NCBI GenBank assembly: GCA_900708905.1
Contig: CAADRB010000067.1
Location: forward strand, 1-64,000
DNA: 64,000 nucleotides
Direction of reading: 5' to 3'
Source of the DNA: Hymenolepis diminuta
Lineage: Eukaryota; Platyhelminthes; Cestoda; Cyclophyllidea; Hymenolepididae
Positions 1 through 10,324 of this stretch are shown one piece after another (position 1 is the stretch's first letter; each line of letters starts with the position of its first letter). The notes beneath the pieces were generated by a model, which ran no database searches, was not told the DNA's origin, and saw only the letters and a program-made list of their open reading frames with translations. The position numbers and the translations under genes were made by a program.

Positions 1-280
1 AGCTTGCCACCAGGTCACATCCTTGTTACCGCTGTCCAGTTTGTTATCAACGTCGTTTACCATTGGTCTGTGCTTCTCCAAGCCGGATGCACAACCATCC
101 GTTGAGAATAGAAGAAGACACGTTATCCTAAATATGTTATTTCCGGTCTTGGCTTTTGCAACTCCTAACGAAGCCAAGACACTACCATCTCCCAAATGCC
201 CTATATTCTTTTGTGGAGTTCACAACGCCACCAAGGCTGATCAGGGGAACCTCACGTGCTCTAGAGCATTCTGGAAAGTG
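1..280. other. No gene recognised, left edge
   Basis: An 86-codon plus-strand frame crosses this stretch (23-283), but its translation matches no family I know and it has no splice support. It lies directly before the LTR-like block and could be flanking DNA or the tail of a decayed retroelement. Confidence 0.3.
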
Positions 281-497
281 TGATGTGTGAGCGATCGCGT
301 AGCGAGCAGGAGTGGCGTGCGTGCAGAGGCCTCCTCAGCCAATCAGCGATCAATATCCCTGCAGCGTAGCATTGGCTGTATTTAATGACTAAGCTTTAGT
401 CGGCGAGCCCTAGGTGAGCAATAAGCTCTCTCCACTCAATATCTTCTTTGTTCTTGGTACTTTGGACATAGTCTAGCTAATTTGGGGGCAAATTTAT
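281..497 (+). mobile_element. LTR-like block, possibly a solo or 5' LTR
   Basis: The block begins TGTGATGTG, is more GC-rich than its surroundings, and holds promoter-like elements in order: a CCAAT-type AGCCAATCAG (337-346), a TATA-like TGTATTTAA (377-385) and GAGCAATAAG (416-425), which could serve as a polyadenylation region. It is followed by TTTGGGGGCAAATTT (481-495), a possible primer-binding region. This order fits a Gypsy-type LTR. No second copy is visible in the window, so a solo LTR is as likely as a full element running off the left edge. Confidence 0.33.
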
Positions 498-640
498 GCA
501 AGAGGACTCTGCTAGAGGTTACTTGGAATTTTTAACAGGATTGCTGAGGTTCAGCAAAAACGTTTATTTGTGTAGCATCCGCCACACTTTCTTCACACAC
601 TCATTAGTCTTGAGTATTCCCATTGGTGTATTTTCGTTGC

Positions 641-641
641 A

Positions 642-690
<49 letters not shown>

Positions 691-706
691 ATGTATATGT
701 ATATAT
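641..706. repeat. Compound (AT)n(GT)n microsatellite
   Basis: About 14 AT dinucleotides pass into 8 GT dinucleotides, then degenerate ATGTATAT units. The small ORFs on both strands here are products of the repeat. Confidence 0.95.
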
Positions 707-2407
707 TTGGAAACTTTTGACCTGATTTTGCATTTCCCCATTTGGCTCGTTTTTCCATCTTTTCATATTTCAACCGCTGGTTTTCCTCGGTTAAAGAGAT
801 AACTTTCATGAATGCTTTTCATTTTCACTTCAGTTAAAGACTCTTCTTGAAGTCTTTAAAGTCTTTTGTTTTTGGCCTTCATCTGTCACTTGAATATCTC
901 CGGTAATTTGTTGGTATCCGCAGAGCAGCACCCTTCAGTTGAAATAAAATGGGCAAACTTGTGGATTTTGGAGGCGACCACACGCTGACTTGGCGGACAC
1001 GTTGATTTTTCAATTATTTGAATGTGTTTGCCAGTTTGCTCTTTGATTGCATGTGTTTCTTAAAATCTTTTCTCTGATATTACACTGCACCTAATCGGGG
1101 GTTTTAGTATTTATAATTGTTGTCAATTCTTAGTCTTTTTGCAAATATTGAAAGACATCGTCCAGTTTGATAAGCATTTATGGTTCCATTTTAAGGCTGT
1201 ACTGCATTGCATTTGATGCCGCATGGACTGTTTGGTTTGGTAAATAAAATATGCCTTAAAAAATACATTTTGTAATTTCCAGAATGCTTAACTTTAACTA
1301 TGATATATTAGGCAGCTTTATAACGTGTTTTTCAACATTGAGAGGAAATTTAATACAGCACTACTTAACAAAAAGTAGGCCCAAGTAAATATTTATCAAC
1401 TTGTCCCTTTTAAATAAGACAGTAGAAGGTAAATGCACATAAATATCTGTAAGACTTTGTTAGAAAGTCTAATCAAGTATTTTTGGTGCATCCGAATGAA
1501 GCTCTCAAGCTTCGTCTCTAGCGTACTGAATTGTAGAGCATTGTATTTCTGCTCTCGCAACTAGTTGGGTGAAACCGCCACTGGAAAAAATATCGTGGCT
1601 ATTACCGGCTAACCAAGTAGCTAATCATTTACATGTTCTGCTCTATTTAAAAAAAGTAGTTACTTTACAAAAAATAATCCTCCCTCTTCTTCGCCTTGGA
1701 GTCTGAGTAGTCTAGTTTTTAGAAAGTGACAAGGTTTTAGAACGCTCTAAAACCTTCTAGCTACATTCATATACTCAAGTTAAATTACGACACCAAAGAG
1801 ATTTCATTTAATTTCACCCACGATCATACTTACAAGCGCATATCTTATTCCTTTGAAAAATATAAATCCCAAAGGCGTACAAGTTTACAACGTTTGCCTA
1901 GATGAATACGATGTGACTTCAACTTCACTTTTCCATTTCGCGGAATTACGATAAAAGGAAGTAAAAGCCGCATGTTTGACAATAACATACAAGCCCAAGC
2001 CCACAAACAGCACACAGAAAAAAGAAAAAATCAACGAGAGCTAAAAACTTGCTTAAATTGGTTACATACGCACACATACACAAAATGGTGGTTTCGGGAG
2101 TGAAACAAAATACCACACCATCTCCGAAAAATTAAGAGCATAAAAAGGTAAGTGTGAGTGCGTGAGAGGTTTCAAATTCACTCCCAGGAATCTCCCACAC
2201 GCATTCATCGACGCGGAAACTAGTGTCTACGACATCTCGGAGATGGTGACACTGGACGTCGAGACGGTATTGCGGCCATACGTGGAGACGGTGTCCGATT
2301 GCCATAACGACCACGTCTTGGAGGTGTCGGTGGCGAGCGACGTCTTCCATTGAGAAATCTGGACCGATTTCCTGCTGGCGATGGGCTCTAGAACGAAGAG
2401 GAATATT
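707..2407. other. Non-coding stretch downstream of the Acinus stop codon
   Basis: No supported gene. Short overlapping ORFs near 2132-2589 lie on both strands in frames other than the Acinus frame and match nothing I recognise. The 3' UTR of the Acinus homologue presumably extends into this stretch from 2407 leftwards. Confidence 0.5.
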
Positions 2408-2659
2408 TTAGAAAATATATTCCAGACTTCTCCAGCAGAACAGGATTTTAAACATATGACTGACGGTTTCTCTCGCCCGTTTCTCTCTGGATGCTGGATC
2501 TGAAGGAGGGGGACGGGAGGGCTGCTGCCTACCGCTGAATTCACCCATGAAGGGACTCCGATTCTCACGTTTCTTCTCCTCGGGATCACGTTTAGAAACA
2601 GGACGTCGCGTCTTCTCAGCGAGGAACTTATCCTGCCGTGACTTTAACTGAGCTGAAGC
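2408..2659 (-). CDS. ACIN1: Acinus homologue, terminal exon
   Basis: Acceptor TTTTCTTAG ends at 2660, phase 0, then 83 codons to TAA. Starting ASAQLKSRQDKFLAEK, it aligns in place and character with the region after the RSB motif of animal Acinus. Confidence 0.7.
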   Translation of the reverse strand, partial: ASAQLKSRQDKFLAEKTRRPVSKRDPEEKKRENRSPFMGEFSGRQQPSRPPPSDPASREKRARETVSHMFKILFCWRSLEYIF

Positions 2660-3703
2660 CTAAGAAAATTAACAACTGCTAGGAAAAGATGGAAATCCAT
2701 CCAAAATACCTTAAGATACTCAGAACACAAGACAGATCCCTTTTCAAATTTTGGTCACTAAGCTTGCTGAGATAATTATATTTAGGTACTAAACAGATAT
2801 TAAGCGTAAACAAAGGCTCAAATAGGGTATTGAACCTAATATGAAGTTGTATTACACTACTGAAATATCGGCAAATAGCTACTACAGAGATATCCTATAT
2901 CCGATAACAGGTGTTCGAAAGTATTATAAAGAATGGTTAAAAATTGTAACTTACAAGTCAGTTTCACTTCACCCTCTTATCTAGAAAATACACCTGAGTA
3001 TCTAATATGTCAGTAACATATCAGAGAAAAAATTTCATCCCCACACGCGAGCTGAGAAGAACAGTAATTGAATAAACCATTGCCCGAGAAACAAATAACG
3101 TTCACAGAATTTTACGTTTTCTGCACAGACATCGAAAACATTCAATATTATCTTTTTCAGAATCCAAACAAATTTACCTATGTGGAGTCATAGTGTTATT
3201 AACTCTTCGCTAGTTCAAGAAGTAGCATAGCGTATGTGAATAGAGACTGCTTAAGTAAAAACAAATTATATCGACTAAAACGAGAATTCCTCATACGAGT
3301 GGCATATAAAATATGTTCAAGAGAAAGATACATATTTCAGTGTGCACTGTATAAAGAAAATAAATAATAAACTACTTATAATCAATAAGTAGTCTTACTG
3401 CCTCGTCTGATAAGGGTAGCCAGTAGATCATAGGCGCGGCCTCAGTCTTTCTGAACAAATCATCCAAATTTTTCACAAGCTCCTCATCTGAAGGCCAAAC
3501 AAAATCAGTTATAGGAAACACGATGGATTTTTTAAGAATAGTCAAATTCAGTAAATGAAGCCTACCTTTATTGCCGCCTTTAGAATCCTCTTTCATCCTT
3601 TTGGATGCTCGTTCACCTGAAATATCTCTTTTCTGATCAGCTGAATGCCGCTTTCTTTCTTGTGGATCATCTAGACCGGGTCGACTCGATTTATCCACAT
3701 TAC
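2408..3703 (-). CDS. ACIN1: Acinus (ACIN1) homologue, C-terminal exons only
   Basis: Acinus is a nuclear RNA-processing factor that joins RNPS1 and SAP18 in the ASAP complex and associates with the exon junction complex. Three minus-strand exons read 3566-3703, 3399-3487 and 2408-2659, with introns of 78 and 739 nt. The middle exon encodes LDDLFRKTEAAPMIYWLPL, nearly identical to the conserved RSB motif by which Acinus binds its partners. The exon before it is rich in Lys, Arg, Asp and Glu. The last exon gives a basic tail with KTRR, EEKKREN and REKRARE, then ends in a hydrophobic ILFCWRSLEYIF before TAA. Vertebrate Acinus continues with long RE/RD repeats that are missing here. The RRM that normally precedes the motif was not found upstream, so the gene is partial in the window, and the TSPO gene may lie inside one of its introns. 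The family call is firm; the outer exon boundaries are not. Confidence 0.8.
3399..3487 (-). CDS. ACIN1: Acinus homologue, RSB-motif exon
   Basis: Acceptor GGCCTTCAG ends at 3488; donor GCA|GTAAGA at 3399/3398. It encodes EELVKNLDDLFRKTEAAP followed by MIYWLPLSDEA. Reading through the donor gives a short extension and a stop at 3372, which would be a truncated product if the intron were retained. Confidence 0.85.
3566..3703 (-). CDS. ACIN1: Acinus homologue, charged exon before the RSB motif
   Basis: Acceptor CGTAG at 3704-3708, donor AAAG|GTAGGC at 3566/3565. The translation is hydrophilic, with SKRMKED and QERKRHSADQKRD. It ends in phase 1 and joins the next exon through a split Asp codon. 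The polypyrimidine tract is weak, so the upstream boundary is tentative. Confidence 0.55.
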
Positions 3704-3708
3704 CTACG

Positions 3709-5349
3709 TTTTAAAGTCACATTGTTTGGGTTTGGTAGGGATTTATGTAGGCAGACCGATTATGTCGATGGATTATACCATAATTTCCTCTTAAATATAT
3801 ATGGCACCCATTAACAAGGCACTGGTAAATATAATAAATCATTTTTTCGTCACAATGGCATCTTTTATTTATTGGAGCATAACCAATATACCTGTGTAAT
3901 TATCATTTGCTCAATCCATGTATCTTTGATAATGCTTCTTTATAATAATAATCTTACGTTTAGCTGATATTCGGGGCAACTCATACGAGTGCTGAATAAG
4001 AATATGAAAATAAATGCTTTAATAGCGAAGAATTTTTTTTTTGCCACCATGGGAAATTTTTTGTATGGGCTTTTACTCAAATAGATATCTCTTTGAAGCA
4101 TGTCTATTTGGTCTTGGTAAGAGAAAGTAAAAATAAATGTGCACATTTCATTATACAATATGGCTGAATAGGCCATGAAAGTCTTGGCCTTCTTTTGAGA
4201 GGCAACATATTCATCTATATCGATGCAAACTCTATGATGACCTTAAAAGCATCGACAAGGTCTTCTCTTAATTAGCTTAAGAAGAACACAGTTCGCCATG
4301 TTTACGAACTTCGTAGTCTACAGTCTCTTCCAAAAGTCAAGACGATTATTGATTTAATAATTGACATTGTGCATGGCCCACTAATAATGGCCATTTTACA
4401 ATATTCGTTTAGAAACATTACAGTGAGTATGAAAGCAGATGTCAAATCAACACCTGGCGAATAGAAATAATTAACTGGCGATAAGGTCCCGACTGCAGCA
4501 TCCACAGACGGTCCAATTGCGTATGGAAGTTTGCCCATAGGTACCTAAGCAGATGTTAATCATCACGACAGGGCACCGAAGACGAGATATGATTGACCGA
4601 CGAAAAATGTTTGGTATATAAACTTAATTTATATCAATAAATTGGGGTGGCTTTCTGGCCACCTTTGTACTGATCAAGCAACATAAGTGAGTTGGCTTAT
4701 TCAATCTATTCAATCGATGTGGTCCTGGTCCACATAACTTTATTGCAGAACTACTCTCAAATTTCTCCATAACTTCTATCTTGGGACGAGATGATTCGCG
4801 TGGGTTGTATTAATTGAGATCATTGTGATCGTTAAAATATCACCAAAAAAGTCATGAATAATTTAAAACAAATATTTGATTTTTGCATTATTTCGCTCCT
4901 AGTATTAAAGAAAAATGAGCGAAACTTCGTTGAACCAAGGTGTAAATGGTCCTTATCACTAAAAAGGCAATGTGCAAATAATTCTACTGCATTCTATAAT
5001 TTAAGAACTATATTCGATCAAATTCAAAAATTGTGAAATAAAATATCAACAATATTCTTATTGAATGTATGGAACTCGTTGTTTTCGGTTATTTTATTAT
5101 TTGAAATATAATAAATATTGATCTTGTTAACGAGGAACATAAGGCAACATTTCAGATAATGCATAAAGAATCATGTACAAAATATATGCAAGTGAGAATT
5201 TTAGATGATCTAAATAAAAATAAATAGAGCGAATTAAAATATTTTGATTTAACCTACTACATTTAAATTAGTGACCTTGGAATTAGCGCAGATTTTCAAT
5301 AAATAGTATTTACTGCTCTGAAGTTGTTTGTAGCTCTGTTTGTTGAAGA
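3709..5349. other. Spacer between the Acinus homologue and TSPO
   Basis: I searched both strands here for the expected Acinus RRM exon and found nothing convincing. Minus-strand ORFs at 3940-4176 and 4302-4538 have no recognisable family and no clean splice sites. The last part holds the TSPO promoter and 5' UTR. Confidence 0.5.
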
Positions 5350-5667
5350 ATGACTATTTACGAAATTGTTAGAGCAGTTGGATGTATAGGCCTGCCATAT
5401 CTCGGAGGCATCTTAGGAGGTCCAATTGTGACAAGAAACATGGAATGGTACAAGAGTCTAAATAAGCCTTTTCTCTCACCGCCGAATTGGGTTTTCGCTC
5501 CCGCTTGGTCATTCTTTTATGGTACTATGGGACTCGCTTCCTTGTATGTCTTACAAGCAGCTGATGAGGGTGCCGATGTTACTTTACCTCTTTGTGTGTA
5601 TGGTTCACAACTGCTTCTTAACTGGTCATGGACTCCTATTTATTTCGGATTAAAGAAATTTAATACA
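5350..5667 (+). CDS. TSPO: TSPO exon 1
   Basis: It runs from ATG at 5350 for 106 codons to donor ACA|GTAAGT. The start fits the usual TSPO N-terminus length, with a GG-rich first helix. Confidence 0.92.
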
Positions 5668-5915
5668 GTAAGTACTAACAGTATTTTTTTCACAGACTTT
5701 GTTTGCTTTAGTCAATTGCTGTTATCCTTGCAACCACCCTGGGTGCCGGAGCTTCTGCCCATCTTTTCTATCCCATTGATCATAGAGCTGGCTATTTGAT
5801 GCTTCCGTACATCGCATGGATGTGTTTCGCTTCTTATCTAAATATCTCTTCCGTAATTCTCAATAAAGGTAAAAAGCCCATCGAGGACACCGATATGCAG
5901 GCTAAACAGGAATAA
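5350..5915 (+). CDS. TSPO: Translocator protein TSPO (peripheral benzodiazepine receptor)
   Basis: TSPO/MBR proteins are five-helix membrane proteins, in animals of the outer mitochondrial membrane, that bind cholesterol and porphyrins. Two exons, 5350-5667 and 5712-5915, encode 173 residues against about 169 in vertebrates. Family landmarks in order: LSPPNWVFAPAW with FFYGTMGLA (about residues 42-63), QLLLNWSWTPIYFGLKK (about 87-103), and RAGYLMLPYIAWMCFASYLN near the C-terminus. Five hydrophobic segments are evident. The junction NT|SIAVIL restores the frame and the family's fourth helix; the 44-nt intron has GTAAGT, a perfect TACTAAC branch-site motif and TTTAG. Reading through the intron would give a false 149-residue product. 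The Tyr and Arg of the vertebrate cholesterol-recognition (CRAC) motif are absent: the equivalent stretch is YLNISSVILNKG. An AATAAA lies at 5987-5992. Confidence 0.93.
5712..5915 (+). CDS. TSPO: TSPO exon 2
   Basis: Acceptor TTTGCTTTAG ends at 5711; 67 codons follow, then TAA at 5913-5915. The upstream CAG at 5693-5695 would place a stop in frame and is not used. Confidence 0.9.
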   Translation, partial: SIAVILATTLGAGASAHLFYPIDHRAGYLMLPYIAWMCFASYLNISSVILNKGKKPIEDTDMQAKQE

Positions 5916-5986
5916 GTAATAATTCTCTGCAATTCTTCTATTGTTACGTGTTAAATATATATCATTAGATACTTTGCTAAATCCAA

Positions 5987-5992
5987 AATAAA
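5987..5992 (+). terminator. Polyadenylation signal of TSPO
   Basis: A canonical AATAAA lies 72 nt after the TSPO stop codon, implying a short 3' UTR. Confidence 0.6.
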
Positions 5993-8395
5993 ATGTTCTC
6001 ATTGTGCATGGAACCCTCGTTTTTCATCCTTTTAAATTAAAATGAATTTGATTCTACTAATGTTTTGATTTTATTATCGGTTTTTTTTCTGATTATGAAA
6101 TTAATTAATTTATTTGAATATTGAATTGTTCAATTTTAGTCTACGGTCTCCCGGTCCTTTATCGTTAGTTACGTTTACCTGAATTTTACGGTTTAAGGAA
6201 TTAGGTTCATCCAAGAATTAGGATGTAAGTATTAATCCGTTTTAAACCGCCATCGTCCAAGTAATCCACCACGTCTTGAAAAGATACTTTAAGTCTATGA
6301 GTCACTGTCTATTGATGCATAGTAGGATATGGGGTTGATTTTAAAAGGAGAATGCTTTATGGGAAACGGAATTTGAAATACATTTAGAGAAACTCAACAC
6401 ATGTTCACCGAAGCTCCATCGCAGCATCATTCTGGCTGCCACATAGAGCAAATACCCCCTTTGGGATAGATAATATGTTGAGGTAGGCCTGCCACTGAGT
6501 TAGAAAGATCCAGAATCCGATAGTCCGATAGGGGTTTGTTGTTTAAAATCGCATACGGAAATTTATAATTCAAAGAAAATCTCTCTGAGTAATGAGGCAA
6601 GGTGAGAGGATATGTAGAGGCTAAGGATAGTAAATTATGGTAGGTAGACTACGATCAATGGTTAATCATGGGCAACTTACCTTCCTAAATCAGAATCCCA
6701 AGAGTTGAGAACAGATCAAAGTAAACTGTGCAAGAGCAATGCAAATTATAGAGAGAGAAAAAAGAACGAAGACTGAAAGAGCCTGATAATCAACCAAACG
6801 TCTACGTCGGGACGTGAATAATATAGAATTGCTGAGTCACCGAGTTATCTATAATCGATGTGTTGCAGTGTGATTTATGAAGAACTGCGCTGGATAGAGC
6901 TTGAAAAAATAATTTTTCTTAAAAACTTTTGGAATAATATGTGATTTTAAAAATAAAATCAGGAAAACATTAGAAAGTCGTCCTTCAAATTCATCCACTG
7001 GTTCTCAGTTTGAGTCCGTTACTGGGTTGTTTACCTCTAAGCGGCAGATCCTGTAAATCCTGAAATCCAACTAGGTCAGGTATTAGAATATAACAAACGT
7101 ATTAGTTCCAGTAACCCCAGGTGGATATAACTGAATTGATCACTAAAAGCCCACATATTAAGCACCAGGTGTGGACTAACTAAGTTTTTCCGATCTTGTT
7201 CAATTGTTATTCATTTTCGAACCTGGCGTAAATGTCACAAAATTGCGAGAAGTTGGGAATAAAACTCCAACAGTGTTTGCATATATTCAAATTTCAGGAC
7301 CTCTTGAATCAAACCATATTATGTCAAATTAAAATTAAAATATTTCGTCTCATTGCTTAGATAAAACTAGGTTGCTATCAAAAACCTCATTATTTTATTT
7401 ATACCACAGTAATTGTAATTTCAGTGTTTGGTTAACAATGTGCGCATATTTTGAAAGAAATACGTAAATCTCTACTGAAGTAATTTGAAACTTTGAACTT
7501 TGCCGTTAAAAGGTAACTGAGTGATAGTTAAAAAATTTTACATTATCCTACGCTAGGGATTCCTCATAGCTCTATACGTTATCTGTCCCCAACTTAAATA
7601 ATATTTTCCTTCGTCTTCCCTAAAGTCTACCAGTAAAAGGGCCAGAACAATCAACAAATGTAAACGGATTATTTTCAACACTCAGTTTTGATGGAAATTA
7701 ATTCAAATAAATAAGAAAAGGTAATATGATAGTGAAAGTCCATTATGTTGTCATACTCATAGGAATTATCATATGCATCTTAAAGTGATAAAATATAAAA
7801 CAACGGGATGGTATCATATTGATGAAAAATGAGCTGCAATCATTGCTTATTCTGTACTTCAAGATATTCTAAATTGAATAATAAAGCTATGTATAATAAA
7901 TAATTAGAGGAAATGTAGGGACAAAAGATTAGGATGTCTCCAACATTAAACTGCTAAGTGTAAAATCTGTGGTAGTTACACATCCAACCACCCCATGCAC
8001 CTAAATTGCCAGCACATTAATTAAGAAAATAGAAATAGAAAATAGAAAAATGGCTAAATACGGCTTAGAAAAAGAGGTTGAATGGCTACCTCCTTAGCTT
8101 ATGACTTGTTTTTTCTTAAATACGAACAAGGAAGAATATAATTTGGAAAGTTGTTTGCTCGAGGAGCGAATTCGTTAAGAGAATTGTGATTTAAATACTG
8201 CTCAGGCAGTGAATGCATTCGATTTTGTCTGGGAGTAATTGTTATCGTCGAGTTGTATTTGCAACTAGCGCAATGTCTCCGGGAATCTAAGAGTCGGTTA
8301 CGGTATCCTACAGAGAATGGCAGATTGTAACAGTTTGGTGACGTAATTATCGAATTACGTGGATATGGAGGCCCGAATCCCTTCAATCGTGAGAA
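5993..8395. other. Gene-free stretch between TSPO and the Gypsy remnant
   Basis: AT-rich with no supported coding exon on either strand. The minus ORF at 8099-8386 has no recognisable family and abuts the Gypsy remnant, so it may overlie the element's decayed leader. Confidence 0.5.
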
Positions 8396-8630
8396 ATATC
8401 TTCACCTAGATGAATTTCTCAACGTCTACAAAGGATCCAAAAAACTACGTGAAAAAATGTAGGTATATTTCATCCTCTTGTAGGTGAAACTTTTGTAGCA
8501 TGGTATACTCAATACCGGGATATTTATATGAACAGCATGGCAGATCTTCCCCCACGCCACTCGAATTACCGTTCTGCTTCGTGAATTTAACAGAAGTGAC
8601 CACTACCTATGTTCGTCCTACTTTCAACCG

Positions 8631-8942
8631 GTGGATCCTGCCAATCTAACTTATGAAGAGCTGATTAGTAAGTTAGGTTCGGTCGTTGGTAACAACAGTT
8701 CTCTCTTCAACTTGACCATAAGTGAAGATGAAAATGTTCACTATCATATGGGTATCTTTTACCGACTTTGCACTAGTTTCCGACTTGGTTCTCTCGAGGA
8801 AAACCAATTCAGATGTCTCATTTTCACTCTTGGTCTCCGATCTCCTTGCCATGCTGAGATTCGACTCGGACTTCTGACCCTCCTAGATAAAAAACACGAT
8901 GTTAAGAAGTCTCGTCACAGACCCGATTCTGCTGCAGGATAG
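8631..8942 (+). pseudogene. gag fragment of the Gypsy remnant
   Basis: A 103-codon frame with the conserved block SSLFNLT...YRLC...FRLGSLEENQFRCLIFTLGL, matching the capsid region of flatworm-type Gypsy elements. It lacks the true gag start and ends at a stop after HRPDSAAG; the zinc knuckle follows in another frame. Confidence 0.7.
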
Positions 8943-9033
8943 TTCACCACGAGTGTTCAACCTGAAGGGGCCGTAGGGACCCACTCTCCATCCGACAGTT
9001 ATCCGACGAATATCAGAAGCAGTCGCTCCCAAG

Positions 9034-9522
9034 ATGCCAATTTTGCGGAGAACGTCGTTATCGTCGAGACTGCCCTATAGAAGACGGTGCTGCCAGAACT
9101 GCAACGACAATGGCCACAAGGAAGGCTTCTACGAACAGTTTAACGAGGCAGAACCCGAACAACAAGAGAGCATCAAATCAGACGAGGCAGAGCTATGGTC
9201 GGCACTGGCTAATACTGTGCAAATCTACGCATCGATGCGATGCGAGGCTACATCCCTGGAAAAGGGGATCTTCAAGGAGTGCTACGTTAGGGATCGAAAT
9301 ATGAATCTAATGGGCCTAGATTGGATCGATGAGCTCAACCTTATCCCATTCCCAGACGAAAACGAATCCTGCCAGACACCTTCTCTCAAATCCACGAATG
9401 CGGAAAATCTTGTGAGAGGATGCAAGCAGTGTCTACATGTCGTCGAAATCCCTCATCCTCCTTTTCGTATTCAGTCACCGGAACCAGATTCCCCCAGAAC
9501 TCTAGACCCACCAAAAGTGTGA
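9034..9522 (+). pseudogene. Zinc-knuckle and protease/RT-junction fragment of the Gypsy remnant
   Basis: A 162-codon frame runs from the degraded second knuckle (CQNCNDNGHKEGFYEQ) through an acidic spacer to CYVRDRNMNLMGLDWIDEL and then unrelated sequence. The first knuckle half lies just upstream in another frame. Confidence 0.6.
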
Positions 9523-10320
9523 CATGAACTACGGTGATAAATTCACATTCAAAAAGGTTCAATGTGACTCTACCTTAGCCGGCAACGAGCAGATCAGCTA
9601 TCTCTAGCCTTAGTAAACTCGTGGTGTACCAGAAACGCTCGTTAAGGACCCAAGTACACAGTTTGAGTCTACATTTTGTCTATCTTTGCACCGATCGAGA
9701 AAGATCTCCTGCCGTGTTAGGACAATCCGCTCCGGCAGCAGAATTTAGAAGCGAAGATTTGAGGACAGTGTGTGAAGAGATGTTGTTATCAAAGCAAATT
9801 TGTGTGACCTGATGCGGGCGCATACTGTGGACGACCTTGTGTACACACCCAACCATAGTTTTAATCATCAATGGACAGCTGCCATAATCGCCAAGCCGCA
9901 TGGCGACGATATCTACGACGTGGAGACCGGAAAGGACATCTGATATCGCGACCACAAACAACTCAGACCAGGAGGGTTTAATTTGTTGAATTGTGAAAAA
10001 TATCATTTCTTAAATAGTCTTGATGCTATTATTTTTTGTGTTCTATATCTTACTGTGCTCTAACACCCGAACAGCCTCTGATCCCCCTGATGTAGAGCAG
10101 CGACGCGAAAGAAACGATGAAGATATTATCCCCCGTGTACCACCAGGACTCAATGACCTTTCTCTCATCTCTTGGTCAATCTTGTGACAAAGACAGACGG
10201 TTGATTAAGTCTGCGAACGGGCGTGTTACGTATAAGAAAATAATATATTTCTCAAAGTAATTCTTATGTGTAAGTTTCTTTGTTTAACACCTTTTGTTAG
10301 AAGAAATGATAATTATTTCC

Positions 10321-10324
10321 NNNN
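10321..10324. other. Assembly gap (NNNN)
   Basis: Four N characters sit between ATTTCC and a C-run. The true distance across the gap is unknown, so structure spanning 10.2-10.4 kb should be treated with caution. Confidence 0.99.

Larger units (their letters stand above)
8396..10200 (+). mobile_element. Decayed Ty3/Gypsy LTR retrotransposon with a large internal deletion
   Basis: Pieces of a Gypsy polyprotein follow one another on the plus strand in shifting frames with stops. About 8410-8940 is gag-like, including FNLTISEDENVHYHMGIFYR and SLEENQFRCLIFTLGL. About 9030-9125 is a zinc-knuckle relic with CQNCNDNGHKEGF, the final Cys changed to Tyr. About 9280-9360 holds NLMGLDWIDEL, typical of the protease/RT boundary. 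About 9820-9975 matches the end of integrase with WTAAIIAKPHGDDIYDV and DHKQLRPGG. Reverse transcriptase, RNase H and the integrase core are missing between 9540 and 9800, so about 1.8 kb remains of an element expected to be near 5 kb. It cannot be autonomous. Flanking LTRs were not proven. Confidence 0.75.

Noticed and set aside
496..809. ORFs on both strands over the microsatellite
   Set aside because: Most residues come from AT/GT repeats (Tyr-Ile, Cys-Val, Thr-His runs).
2132..2589. Overlapping ORFs near the Acinus terminal exon (2132-2350 minus, 2162-2353 plus, 2227-2589 minus)
   Set aside because: They are in frames that conflict with the phase-supported Acinus frame and have no family resemblance.
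5668..5799. Continuation of the TSPO frame past 5667 to a stop at 5799
   Set aside because: This reads through the 44-nt intron; splicing restores the conserved TSPO C-terminus.
9680..10006. 108-codon minus ORF
   Set aside because: Antisense of the Gypsy integrase-end relic on the plus strand.
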